From Siniperca chuatsi (lineage: Eukaryota > Chordata > Actinopteri > Centrarchiformes > Sinipercidae): a stretch of 64,000 bases of DNA. The position numbers and the translations under genes were made by a program. Below are positions 30,181-42,544 of this stretch, piece by piece; position 1 is the first letter of the stretch; each line of letters opens with the position of its first letter. Location of the stretch: assembly GCF_020085105.1 (NCBI RefSeq), contig NC_058055.1, positions 16,625,822 through 16,689,821 on the forward strand, written 5' to 3'. The notes beneath the pieces were generated by a model. It was not told the DNA's origin. It ran no database searches and was given only the letters and a program-made list of their open reading frames with translations.

Positions 30181-33100
30181 ATGAGGAACACCAGATCGAG
30201 CTTTCTGCTGGGCTGCGTGCTCCTCTGCTCCGCCTCCCTGCTCTACCTGGGCATGAGCGGGATAGAGTGCCCTCCAAAAAGCCATCGGTACCGGTGGATG
30301 GAGCTCAACCTGGGCTCAGCCAATCAGAGCTTATCCCTGACTGAACATTTCCCTGAAGACACGCCCCTCATCTTCATCGGAGGCTTTCCCCGGAGTGGCA
30401 CCACGCTGATGCGCGTCATGCTGGATGCCCACAATGCTGTGCGGTGCGGGGAAGAGACCCGGGTGATTCCGCGGCTCTTGGCCATGCGAGCCACCTGGAG
30501 CCGCTCGGTTAAGGAGAGGATACGACTGGACGAGGCCGGCGTCACTGACCAGGTGTTGGACTCAGCCGTGCGAGCATTCCTGTTAGAGGTGAGCTGGTCG
30601 GTGCACTGTGCCATCTGCTGTGTTGAATAAAATATTAAATTGACTATCATATGACAAAAAAGCAAAAATTCCTCACATTTAAGAAACTGGAGTCAGCAAA
30701 TGTTTGGCATTTTGCTTGAAAAATGGACAAATATCAAAATAGTTGGTGGTTAATTTTCTGTCGATCAGCTGATCTGCATGCCTATTATGTGAGGTTTTAC
30801 TTTTAAACCACATGAAGCCTAATTTTTGCATAAATGTCTATAACCATTTAAAGAAAATTGGGTAACAACTACTAAATTGCATGATGGAAACAGATAACAC
30901 ATGAACCGCAAAAAAAGATTATTACAGGAATAGTTTGACATTTAGGAAAATATGCTTATCCAATTTCTTGCTGAAAGATCGATAACCACTCTCATATCTG
31001 TCCATTAAATATGAAGCTACAGCCAGCAGCTGCTTAGCTTAGCTTAGCATTAAGACTGGACACGGGGGGGAAACAGCTAGCCTGGCTCAAAAACAGAAGT
31101 GTAAAAACAATTTCGGTGATTTTACAGTGGGTTAGGAGCCAGATTATTTCTCAGCTGGGCGCAGGGCACAAACGGTCTTTTTTTTTTTTTGTACACATTT
31201 TTGTACAGAACCGGCTGCTGGTTGTAGCTTCATATTCAGCAAATAAACGTATTTCTATTATGTCGACTTATTGCTTTAAACGGTGTCGCTTGTGACTCAG
31301 TATCCTAGGTAATAACTAGTCTATCTTGGGTAAAATATTCATGTTTCTCTTTAATAGGATAAGTGTCCAACTCTGTTATTGTAAATGATGTATATGTATA
31401 TGTTTTATATTTGGCATCTCAATATGAATTTTAAAATCTTGAAAGAAGGAATGGTTTGCATGTAACAGCTCAGGTACTTCTTTGTTGTAATATTCACTGT
31501 TTTTACATATGTGTTCCAGGTGATAGTCGGCCACGGGGAGCCTGCACCTCGCCTTTGCAACAAGGACCCGTTCGCCTTGAAGTCGCTCTCATATCTGTCA
31601 CGCATCTTCCCTAAAGCCAAATTTGTGCTCATGCTACGAGACGGACGGGCAACCGTCCACTCCATGATATCACGCAAGGTATGCTGGGTTTCTTTCTCTT
31701 ATCGAGGCTGCAGGCAGACAAACTTCCTCACAGGCCAATGTTTCCAAACAGCCACTTGACAAGTTTGTACTGGTGCCAGCCACATTGTGACACAATACAT
31801 TTTCCATTCAGTGTTCACGCTCTGTCGTGATAGGTCTCCAGTGTTTATCTTATCTCTCTGCCTCCATTCACAGGTGACCATCTCTGGCTTTGACCTGACC
31901 AGCTATAGGGACTGTCTGACCAAGTGGAACAGCGCGGTGGAGACCATGTTCAGCCAGTGCCAGGCAGCTGGGGAGGGCAGATGTCTGCCCGTCCGCTATG
32001 AGCAGCTCGTCCTCCATGCAGAGGAGGAAATGAGGAAGTTGCTTAACTTCCTAGAGCTGCAGTGGGACCCGTCAGTGCTGCACCATGAAGAGTTGATTGG
32101 AAAGGCTGGTGGAGTGTCTCTGTCCAAGTGAGTATTTGAAATGTGTGTGTGTGTTTGTACACCAAGCTTATCTCTGCACTCATTGGTATCTAGCCATGCA
32201 GATGTTTTCAGTTTTGTCTGCTGAGGTTTTCAGATATCTATGCTGAAATCAAGTCCAAAGTCCACGGTTAGATACCCACATGGGTTTAAGTGTGACTCTT
32301 AAAAAAAAACAAAAAAAAAAAACATAGATCTAGAAATAGCCTTGAATGCATACCCACATAGCATTTTTCTATGTGGGTATGCATTCATGCTTCAGTTCTA
32401 GAGGCCTTGAAATGTTTGCATTTTAGTAAGAAATCAAACCAGTCATGCACCTCACTCTCACTCATTTCAGTTTGGCCTTTGATGAGTCAACAATTATTTT
32501 CAAATTTTGATGTTTTTTTTATTATAATTATTATGAATTCCTCTAAAAATGAACTAACCAGTGTAAAAAGGCTGGTAAATCTTTGTACTGTATTGAAGCA
32601 AAGAAACATTACATCAGTACATTTGCTGAATATGCAGTTGGTTCACAGTTGACAATGTATCCTGTGCGTGTATATGATTTTAAATAACCTTGAGCACATT
32701 GTTCATTTTCATGAGCTTCCAAAGATAAATCATTTTGATCAGCAGAAATTCCCCTAACTGCCCAACCCTGTCTGTGTGTCTATGTTCAAACATGTTTATT
32801 AGGAGGTCCATGTAAGTGTTGCATGTAAATGACAGAAATGTACACAGATCTTCATCTGTCTGTGTGTTTTATTCGCCATAATTATTCCTCCTGTCAAATC
32901 CCACCTTGCTAGCTTTGAGGAGCAGGTATGTTTCACGATAAATGGTGACATTTTTTCAGGCTGCTAAAAGGCAGCTCTCTGTCAACTAAACACTTTCAAG
33001 ATCTGTTGCTCAGGATGACCAGGCTTTGCTTACACCTGTGCTGCTTGTTAATGACTAAAATTATATAATATAAAAATATTATATAATGTAACATATAAGT

Positions 33101-36100
33101 GCTCAAGACATCTAGTTTTAATGATTTAGTTTTTTGAATATAAAAATGAAGATAAAACTCTTACCATTGATTTTAGATTTTGGCCAGTCTGCCATTTGTC
33201 TTTTATGTGAAAGGATGTGGGTGAAAGAGAAGCAATACAGGTAATTTAAAACTCTATTGATCGATCTAAAAGAAATTCTATTTTTACTTGCCCTGTCCAC
33301 AGGAGGGGTCAGAGTGCAGGGTCAGGGGAATCACAGGACTTTTACACTCTGTGTCATCTGACGATTCAGTCTAGCTCTTATTTTGTGATGTATTTCCTTG
33401 AACTGACAGGCCTTCCAATACTGCAGTTAGTGTCTTCCTTACGTTTGACAAGAACAATTTCTAGAGTTGAGAACACTCGCGCTGCGAGGTGCAGACAAGT
33501 GTGAAAATGTTTGGTGAATAAAACATAGTGTACTGGAGAAGAATTTGGGACGTGTATTCATTTTGATGAACCCTCAGACAACAGGCCTTAACGTCTATTC
33601 AGTTATTGAGAACAATAGCCGCATACAACACTCAAAACACAACATGTCATGTGGCTGCAATGCCTTCTTGTCTTTGAGGAAAATGTTAGTGGATAAACTG
33701 GTGTATCTTTCGCTTCTAAAGCTGAAACTAATGATTATTTACATTATCAATTAATCTGATGATTATTTTCTAAACTAATCATTTGGTCTATAAGATAAGA
33801 AATAGTTCCGTCCGTCCCAAAGAGTGTCATAGTAGACTGAGAAAACCAGCAAAAATTCTCATTTGAGAAGCTGGAACCAGTTAATTTTTGGCATTTTTGA
33901 CGACTAAAAACGATTAATTGATTATCAGAACTGTTGCCAATTATTTTTCTGTTTGATTGACTAATCGATTAATGGACCAATCGTTTTAGCTTTAGTTTCT
34001 TGTGAATTGGATTTCTCTGTCTATGATTGTTGACTATGGTGGCTAGAAAGAAACTCATTGGTCCTCAGGAACTCACACTGAAACCTTTTTTACCATTGAT
34101 GTTTTAAAAGGCTGAAAAGGGTTTGTGCCATCACAGCGTATTTTAGCCGCTGGAAATACCTTCATGGGACTCTGTAATCGACATTTGGCTAGTTAACCTC
34201 AAAAAGACTTAAAATCGGGGCGCCACGGTAGCTCACCTGGTAGAGCGCGTACCATTAAGGCTGAGTCCTTACCGCAGCGGTCCAGGTTAGATTCAACCTG
34301 CGGCCCTTTGCAGCATGTCATTCCCTCTCTCTCTTCCTTTCCTGTCTCTCTCTGCAGCTGTCACTGTCCAATAAAGGCAAAAATAATCATAAAAAAAAGA
34401 CTATACCACCTAAACATGGATGTAGCCAGGAATTTTAAAAATGTAAAATTACTTGTATGTAAACTCCACCTCGTTTCATTAAACCCCGGAAAGTCCCAGA
34501 AATATTAATGAGAACATCTGACCTCAGTGTTTTCTATGGTAGCTGTGGCCCTGCACCTGCAAGGCACATCATTATTTATTATTTAAATGTGTTATGGTGC
34601 TTTTTTTTCACTGAATTGAAATGCAGCACAGGTTGTGAGGCAGATTTGAACACACACAACACAAGTCCTGTATCTGAGCCCACTCAGCCACCAGGACGTC
34701 TCAGTCTTCATCTGAAGCAGCCAAACCTTTCAAGGTCAAGTAAAGCTTACAGACTTCCCTCAGTAGATGCTTAATTTGTGTTGCTCCACTTATATGTCGT
34801 GATTCAAGTAGAGCATCTCTTTGCAGGGCAGAAGCTCAGGGGATTTTATGGGAATCTGGCTGCTTCATACCGTAAAAACCCAAACCTGGCGTGTATATAA
34901 AGGAATTAGGCCACATTCTGAGAGAATTAGCACCCTTATTTTCATTAGTTATGCAACAGTTGGCGCAATATTAGTCACACAAATGTTTTATAACCTCAGA
35001 AATTAAATTATCACAAAATGTGGCATGTTGAATGTGGTTCTGAATCGTGTGGACATGCTACACACACATTTATTTATTTATTTATTTAGGGTGGACGAGT
35101 TTATGTATAGAAGATTTAAAATGCCTAAATTAAAACAAATTAAACAAAGAAATAAAGTGAAATACAATACACATTGTTATATGTATGTATGTATGTATGT
35201 ACGCACGCATAAAAATTAAATGCATATAACAATGTATACTGTATTTCACTTTATTTCTTTGAGTTGTTTTAGTTTAGACATTCTAAATCTTTCATAGATT
35301 TGTAACTCTTCAGTGGATTTGTTTTGGAACTTTTTCCCTTCCATATAAACTTGTAGCATTAAGGACTAACACACGCAAACTGACCTTGTGTTTGACTGTG
35401 TGTGTGCAGGGTTGAACGCTCGACAGACCAGGTGATGAAGCCGGTGAACACAGACGCCCTCTCCAAGTGGGTCGGGCACATTCCCTCCGATGTGTTGAGC
35501 GACATGGCTGAAATCGCCCCCATGCTGGCTCGCCTGGGCTACGACCCCCACTCCAGCCCTCCCGACTACACAAGACCAGCGCCCATGGTGTCTCCGTTCA
35601 ACTACTCACAGGTAAGGTTATCAAAACTGATCTGAGGAAGGACAGAATCATGGCTCAGTATTTTTGTTTAAACAATTTTGACTGAAAAATACCCTGATTG
35701 TTATTGTTATTTATTGATTAGTTGTTTAATCTGACTTCATATCAATTCCTCATAAATTCCCAGAATTCAAGGTTGTTTCAAATTGTTTGTTTTGTCCAAT
35801 AACCTAATATGTGTAATACACAGATATTAAACAGAGAAAAGCAGCAAATCCTCACATTTGATAAGTTGGAACCATTGAGTGTTTAGCATTTTTTTTTTTG
35901 ATAAATTACTTAAAAGATGAATTGATTAACTAAATTGCTGTTTATTAGTTTTGTTTCAAGCGATTAATCGACTATTCAGTTCAGCACTACAGATGTTCCC
36001 CTGGAATTTGTCCCCACACATCCAAAAATGATTATTCCTGTTGCAAGAGGATACTGCTCACCAGAGCACACAGGATCTGTTTTCAACAGCCTAGAAAATG

Positions 36101-37165
36101 AGTCCGCTAGGAGAAAATGAAGAGAAAAATTGGGAGGATATACAAATTATAAGCTAATAATACACCACAGTCCATCTAAATAGGTTATTATTAAATTAAA
36201 TTTGTATTTTTAAAACCTTTTGTTGACCTAAATTTGTGTGGGTTTTTTTAATTCAGTTTTTTAATCAACATAAAAGTTGGATAAAATCAAGTTTTGTTTT
36301 TTTTTTAGATTTTTTTTTTTTTATATACACCATAGTAACCAAAACTAATGAGCCATAAAGATACTTTAATGCAGATAATAAGACTAGAAAGATGGCTAAA
36401 AGAAACATTGCTACGAGAAACACTGAGAAAATTGAGACTTGAGATGGATTTATACTTGACCAAAGGGGTTAATGGGAGTCCTGCCTAAGATACCGTCTGA
36501 GTGGGTTTTAAATTACTGTTAAGCATCAGATTTCACCCATTGATATCAACCATACACAACACTAGACGGATGTATCGTACATGCTCAGGCCGTACCGAAG
36601 TGGAATTATATCCAGGTAACTGTTTCGCCTTGTCTCATTCCTGAATTAGTTGGCTACTGCCATGTGTACACTGAGAGGGAGCAGATATCACTGTGCGCAG
36701 AATGTTTGCCATGAAAATGGCTTTGTTAGATGTGTGTCACTGAAAAGAAGAAGACCACTGAGCCTTTCTTCAACTTTCTCAATGTTTTCTTTACTCAACA
36801 ATCTCCACTGGAAACTTGTTGGAGAAAACACAAAGCAGCCTACGCTGACCAATCACAGTTCTGTGTAGTTACATTTTTAAGAAGGTGTACATCAGCTACA
36901 GCTAACTATAAATCCAGCTAATCACCCAAATCACAAAAAAACATTATTTCCACTCACCCCTACTGATCTCAAGTCATGCAAACAGCTTTATTTTTACAGT
37001 TGGCAAGATGAATCAAAGCACCACAGGTGGAGGATGCAGCTCTGACGTGTGATTTACAATCATAAATCTTTCATTCATCCTTGATAATATTTCCAGTCAT
37101 AAGTGAACATTGTGTCTTTTTTCTTTCCTCAGAGTTCGAAAGCAACAGGGACTCCACACAGTTAA
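30181..37165 (+). CDS. tpst1: Protein-tyrosine sulfotransferase, TPST1 group, 351 aa
   Basis: Golgi type II membrane enzyme that moves sulfate from PAPS to tyrosines of secreted and membrane proteins. Coding exons: 30,181-30,588, 31,520-31,678, 31,874-32,127, 35,410-35,611 and 37,133-37,165, all GT-AG and phase-consistent. A membrane anchor lies at residues 8-25. The PAPS loop is [12 protein letters not shown] (Arg 71), followed by [11 protein letters not shown] with the probable catalytic Glu 92 (TPST2 Glu 99 equivalent). Other hallmarks are [11 protein letters not shown], the [13 protein letters not shown] segment, DCLTKWN and [17 protein letters not shown]48-Q-S is a potential glycosylation site and the family cysteines are kept. 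The C-terminus is short ([15 protein letters not shown]) against 370 aa in human TPST1. Synteny with asl and crcp supports tpst1; the divergent N-terminus leaves the fish paralogue tpst1l possible. AATAAA at 37,759 ends the transcript. Confidence 0.93.
30925..31330. repeat. Dispersed teleost repeat with AGCTTAGCTTAGCATTAAGACTGG
   Basis: In tpst1 intron 2. The core TTAGCTTAGCATTAAGACTGG followed by a G-run and AAACAGCTAGCCTGGCTC is a very familiar fish interspersed sequence. It has no coding capacity. Bounds are approximate. Confidence 0.6.
32343..32387. repeat. Perfect 19-bp inverted repeat with 7-nt loop
   Basis: The left arm TGAATGCATACCCACATAG (32,343-32,361) and right arm CTATGTGGGTATGCATTCA (32,369-32,387) are exact reverse complements around the loop CATTTTT. 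It lies in tpst1 intron 4. Transcribed either way it would form a stable short hairpin. Confidence 0.95.
33720..34005. repeat. Dispersed AT-rich repeat of the ATTAATCGATTAAT family
   Basis: In tpst1 intron 4, in reverse orientation to 20,265-20,575. It starts AGCTGAAACTAATGATTATTT and ends CTAATCGATTAATGG. The CTCATTTGAGAAGCTGGAACCAG core is shared with 35,850-35,880. Confidence 0.6.
34217..34399 (+). mobile_element. tRNA-derived SINE
   Basis: The head GGGGCGCCACGGTAGCTCACC contains a Pol III A box (TAGCTCACCTGG, about 34,229-34,240). A B box follows at 34,285-34,295 (GGTTAGATTCA, one base from GGTTCGATTC-type). Then come CTGCGGCCCTTTGCAGCATGTC, a CT-rich stretch, CAATAAAGGCAAAAAT and an A-rich tail. 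AAAAAGACT flanks both sides and may be the target-site duplication. The B-box change suggests an inactive copy. It lies in tpst1 intron 4. Confidence 0.85.
35097..35310. repeat. Long imperfect inverted repeat, arms of about 85 bp
   Basis: The arm 35,097-35,184 contains AAGAAATAAAGTGAAATACA and ACATTGTTATATG; the arm 35,221-35,310 is its reverse complement with few changes. Between them lie about 36 bp, including a (GTAT)n microsatellite. It ends 100 bp before the tpst1 exon at 35,410 and looks like a MITE or palindromic duplication. The pre-mRNA could fold a long hairpin. Confidence 0.85.
35690..35995. repeat. Dispersed AT-rich repeat, tpst1 intron 5
   Basis: Fourth copy of the family, with TCCTCACATTTGATAAGTTGG, GATTAACTAAATTGCTG and CGATTAATCGACTATTCAG. 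Same orientation as 33,720-34,005. Confidence 0.6.
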
Positions 37166-38462
37166 GCGAAAGAGAAGAAAATGCCGTGAACTCGGCTTCA
37201 CTGTTCCATGATATGGATGCACCTTAAACACGGACTTCCAGTTCGGCAGTAATTACACCTCACAAGAAAGTTTCCATGTGTATTTTTGAATTGTTTAAGA
37301 CTTGTGTGCGGTGTTAATGTCTGTACACAGGTGAAGTGTTTAAAAAACAGACTGAAGTGGTTTGGGGTTTATATCTCAGCTCTTACATCGCATGTGGACG
37401 ACCTGCTGAAGGAAGTTTGCTGCTTCTCACTTTCCAACTTTTCCTCCACGGTGAACCGACAGCATTACACTGCATTTTGATGTGTCCTCTCACCTTGTAC
37501 CTGAAAGTATTTCAACATGTCTGTAAGTTGTTATGATTCACCACAAATGTGAACGTGTCATTAGACAAATCTTTCAGAGAATTATCACAGAGAGCTCAGA
37601 GAGTTCAGTCAGTGTTCATGAAGCATAATGACTGTATATTTTTTAAGACGTATGTTTATTTTCTTAATAAATTATTTTGGTGTTGGCCATTTCTTCAGGA
37701 ATCTAAAGTTGTTTATTCTGTATTGAGGCTTTTTAAGTGTTGTATATTGTTGAACATGAATAAAAAGACCCTAAATGTCACCTTAAATGTACTTTACGTA
37801 TTTTGTTCACTAACTATTCAGTTACACACTCCACTCATCATACTACTGTATGTGCATGCATGTTAAACAGCAAGCTGAGCCACAGCGCCCTCTAGTAGTG
37901 CAAAGATAACACAAAATAGCCTGGTTGCCCTCGTGAGCAAGTTTTTTTTTACTTTTGAGACAAAAATACTTCACTCTTCATGGTGTCAAACTTGTCTTTC
38001 TTGTTTTAATTTGACAGATAAAACCCTGAGATGTATGTTTTGGCTGTCAAATACTCCAGTTCTTATGAAGGTGAGCTTCAGATTTTTAACAGTTCCAAGT
38101 TTGACCAAAGTCATTTCTAAGTCTTAAACTTACTGTAAGGAGCAGTGATTTTTTTTTTCATTTAAGTTAATTCACTCACAGTCTTCTAATGTTTATAACC
38201 AGCTAACATGACATTGACCTCTGTTACTGAGCTCTCTGTCTCTGATTTATTGACTGTGTTTTGTCATACTGAAAGTCACATCAGTTTTGGGGTGACATGA
38301 AAGTCAGTATTCAGCCAAGTCAAATGCAGTTCAAAGAACAGGGTTTAAAGTCATAACAAAAATAATTCCTGCAACATAGTTATTTTTACTTTTTTGTTTC
38401 AAAATATCTCAAATTGAAAAAAGTAAGTGGAATAATGTCTTATTTTAACTGACCTTTGACCT
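37166..38462. other. tpst1 3' UTR and convergent spacer to the opsin
   Basis: The tpst1 3' UTR runs to the signal AATAAA at 37,759-37,764. The opsin, on the other strand, stops at 38,463. The roughly 700 bp between holds no recognised gene, so the two genes are convergent and close. Confidence 0.6.
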
Positions 38463-38656
38463 CTACGTTGCATATTGAGCCACTAGCACCAGGACAGGCC
38501 GCTGCACCTGCTGCTCTCTGGATGTGGGCATGACAGGCGTTGTGTTTTGTTCCTCTGTTGGCAGGTTGGGAGCCTGAGGCAGTGTGTGGTGGACTGGGGT
38601 GGGCGGAGCATCTGAGCTGCATCTCATCATGTACAGGAAGCACTTGGAGAACTGAG

Positions 38657-38680
38657 AGACACACACACACACACACACAA
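38657..38680. repeat. (CA)n microsatellite at the opsin exon 5 acceptor
   Basis: An ACAC run of about 22 bp sits immediately upstream (in transcript sense) of the last opsin exon, close to its AG. Confidence 0.85.
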
Positions 38681-39154
38681 ACAGAGGAGGTGGAGGCAGC
38701 GAAATAAATATGACACTAATTTTACAACATCTTCTGTGGATGTTAGTTGTAGGCGAAATGTTCCGTCTAAGGCAGGCATAAAAAGTGAAAAGAGTATATA
38801 AACCAAGGCTAGATACTAACCAAGCAAAGCAAATTGATTAATTTGTTTGGTAATATTCTAGCCTGGTTTCAGACCTCTGAATCACCGCACACATCTTCAG
38901 CAGTTCAGTTGGCGGGACAAATAGTAAATTGAAACAAATCAAGTGTTTACATGACATATTTCATAAATGATGCACAAACTTTTTTGGATAGGAAGCAGTA
39001 TGTACATTACAATGTACATTGTAATCATTCCTCCTGTCCATACTGGCCGTAAAGAGATCCCTTCTTAGTGCAACTTCAGTGGAAGAGATGGGGGACAACA
39101 GCTTCAGTCCTTGTTGGAGCAACTCTTTCAATGTACATATGGGCATGTGACTAT

Positions 39155-39600
39155 TAAAGGGGAACTCCACTGATTTTACGAATCAAAGTCTATTTACAGG
39201 TCTTGGGGAGTACTTGCTACTGCATATGTGGAAAGAGTTGTAAAAAGTCTTTTGTGGCTCCAGAGGGACATGCATAAGTCTGGTAAATTTCCTCAAGTGA
39301 TGTCACTTGAGTCAGCATCAGTTGAAGACTACAAGTTTGAAAATGAAAAAACTCTGCAGATGTGAAGTTACCAGACCTCTGTGGCCCGCTCCTCATCTCT
39401 GCTTGAGGTTAGCGGCTCGAGGCTACATTAGCTGCTACTAGCAAAACACATCCGAATCTCTGACTGAACTGTCGGTTGTTGAGTTGCATTGTGGGTAATG
39501 TAGGCGCCAGGTTTTGACAAGGAGGAAGAATGCGTGGAATCAAAAAGATGATATCTCTGGTTCTGCTGCCTGGATTTTGATCTTTTTCTTTCAAAAACTG
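39155..39600. repeat. Dispersed teleost repeat in opsin intron 4
   Basis: The run GGGGAACTCCACTGATTTTAC, CAGGTCTTGGGGAGTACT, AAAAGTCTTTTGTGGCTCC and TGATGTCACTTGAGTCAGC is a well-known interspersed sequence of spiny-rayed fish. No open frame of note. Bounds approximate. Confidence 0.6.
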
Positions 39601-42544
39601 TCCTTCGTGAGTCTGACGATGTTACAGGAGTGCAATGCTAAATTGGTGGAGTACTCTTAACTAGGACTCTTGTGTGTCAGTGTTTAATTATATTGGATTT
39701 AAAATGATAAATAACAGATAAAAACATTTAAATTGAGACTCGGCTCAGAAATTAACTGTGGTTTAGCAATCCAGCTTTGGTGCAGCAGAATTGTAGGATT
39801 TATCCTGAGGTTAACAAACGTTTTCTGTGGAAGACTGTGAACCTGTGCTTTAACTGGTGAGGCCTTGCAAAGGTTTTGTAGAAGCACACATGCCCCTCTA
39901 GTTTTGTTTTGTTTTGTTTGGAGTTGAATAAAAGCAAATCTCATTTAGAAGAAGGAAAATAAGTTAATAATCCTCTGATGACTGTGTGTAAGAATCCTTT
40001 AAGAATTGCTGTTACCTGGTTGTTGAGCAGCACATAGATAACAGGGTTGAGGACGGTGCTGGTCTTCGCCAGCAAGGAGGGGAGTAAACTGGCAGCAGGC
40101 GGCACCACGCCGGGCCGTCCAAAGGAGGAGAGCAACGCCACAACCCCGTATGGCATCCAGCATAATAGGTAGCCCGACACCATTGGGGACCACCATTAGT
40201 AGGACACGGCCTTCCCTCCGCTCAGCTGAGGACCGGTTGACCCTGGTGACCTGGACACACACACACAGAATGGCAGAGCTAGGCGTCACACGTTAAACAG
40301 AGGTCAAAGGTCATTCTGCACGCTCACCTGTCTGGCCACCGCTCGTACAGCCAGCAGGATCCTCCCGTAGCAGAAGAACATGAGCAGCAGTGGGAGGAGC
40401 AGACAGAAGACGAACAAACAGCTGATGTAGGAGCGAGCTGTGGCCGAGCGCTGGTGCCACTGGACGGAGCAGGTGGTGCCGGGACCCTCCGGCCCATAGC
40501 TGCTCCATAACACACAACATATGCTCTGATTTCATATTCAACATTATTAAGTTCTAGTTCTGTGTCATGATATGTTTAACATCTCTGTTATAAATGGACC
40601 CATTTTATTCATTTGTTCACGTTTATACTTTTGTGTTACATGGGGCACAGGAAAGGAAAGCCCAGATCTCTCCAACATGCTATTTTGTCTTCAAGAAACT
40701 CTGAAATTCTGTGCACGGTAATATAACTCAGTCTGGTGGTTGTCAAACTCAGGCAATGCAAAAGAACCAAAAATGAAGGATGGCCAAGCTAAGAAAATAT
40801 TCAAATTAAATATTTTTACCAAGAAGTTGGTCCACAGCTGAGTTTTTGGTGTGTGATAAGCCCTTTCATTATTTCTGATTCCATTTTGTCTTTTTCATTG
40901 AGACAGGCTTGTGATACAATTAATCAAATAAATAAATAGCCAAACATTTTACTTTTACAATGTTCCATTCTTTAGGGGCATTACTGATCATCTTTTACAT
41001 TAAACTACCTGTAAAATAAATAACTTATTAACTCAGTAAGTCACAGTAACAGATTGTGATGTTACAGTACTATGAAATCAAAGATGACCAAAACTTTGTG
41101 GGTCTTTAAAGTTGCATTTTCTTTTATAGCACTCACTTCTTATTTCTGTTTTTATTAAGTGAATAAATCAGCAAAATATTTTACTTTCAGTTTTAGCTTC
41201 ATCAGACTGAATAAGTGAATGAATGAATGATCGAATGAGCGAAGTGGTGTGTTAATATTTGTTCAGTACAGACCTGCTCCAGCCCAGCAGCGGCGGCAGC
41301 GTCCAGACCAGCGAGTAGAGCCATGAGGCGGCGACAGCGAGCCTGGCCCTGCGGTACTGAGAGGAGTCCGGCTGTGTGCTGCGGAGCACCACAGAGTACT
41401 GCTCAAAGGACAGCAGAGAGAGAGACACCAGCGATACTATACCTGACAGAGAGGGACATCATCACAAAGTAAAGAACAGCAATTAGTGATCAAACTGAGC
41501 CAGTCACCTGTTATTAGACTGTTTTTATGACCAAAGTCGCAGAAAGCATACTTCTACCACATTTCAGAAGGAAATATTTAACCTTCAACTCATTTATCTG
41601 GCAATTTACTTTGCAGATTAAGAGTTTACATCCAAAACATAAGATCAACCGATAAAATCTGATGCATTGTTACAGATTAAACAACCTAACGGTATTTAAA
41701 GTAGTTCCACCTCAACTAGCTGTAACATTAATATGCTGCTTACAAGTTAATGTATCAGTATCAAAAGTCCAGTAATATAAAATACAACACTCCATTATTT
41801 TGATACTCTTAGGTACATTTTGCTGATAATGCTTCTGTCCTTGAGTAAGCTTTTGAATGCAGGACTTTTACTTGTAATGGACTATTTTTTACGTTGTTGT
41901 GGTGCTACTTTTACTTAAGTAAAGGTTCTCAGCATCTTCTACCACTGGAAGTCCTAAGAACCTAAATGTGACACACTGCAGAGAACAAATAGATTGTAAA
42001 TGAAACAAATAATAATGAAATTTGATAGGAATGTTTTAAAAATGTATATCTGCACCTAGAGCCAGATTTTTTCATTCCAGTGCAATATATTAAGTTTATT
42101 ATGTTGCTGTCTGTTGTTAGGTTACTATTTTTACTAATATGTTGTAGGGTTGACTGCAGAAATGGGCCAGAAGCTGGCAAACACCAAACACACAAGAATG
42201 AAGAGGAAACAAAGAAACATGTGCAGTACAAAAAGTGCAAGAAATACAAAAAACAACACAAACTCTTGTTACAGTTAGTTGAAATGATTTAATGCTAAAT
42301 GCCTCAACTTAACTTCAAATGTAAATGTTCGAGGGAAACATTTAGAAACATACATTGATGTATCACAGATATCTATCTAAATGTATTCAGAGGTACATAT
42401 ATTTCATAAGTAGGCTACGTTTCCAGAAATTCAAACAGTTTCAAGGAAATTTCAGATTATTTTCACATTACCCAACAAATAAGCTTCTTTCCTTATTTTC
42501 TCTTTCCTTATTTCTTTTGCTTTTCCTTGTAAGTGCAATAATGT

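Noticed and set aside
34217-34399. A tRNA gene
   Set aside because: A and B boxes are present but the B box is changed, no cloverleaf can be drawn, and a SINE body and A-tail follow.
39006-39025. 20-bp perfect palindrome ATTACAATGTACATTGTAAT
   Set aside because: Short, AT-rich and intronic; it may be chance and no context supports a function.
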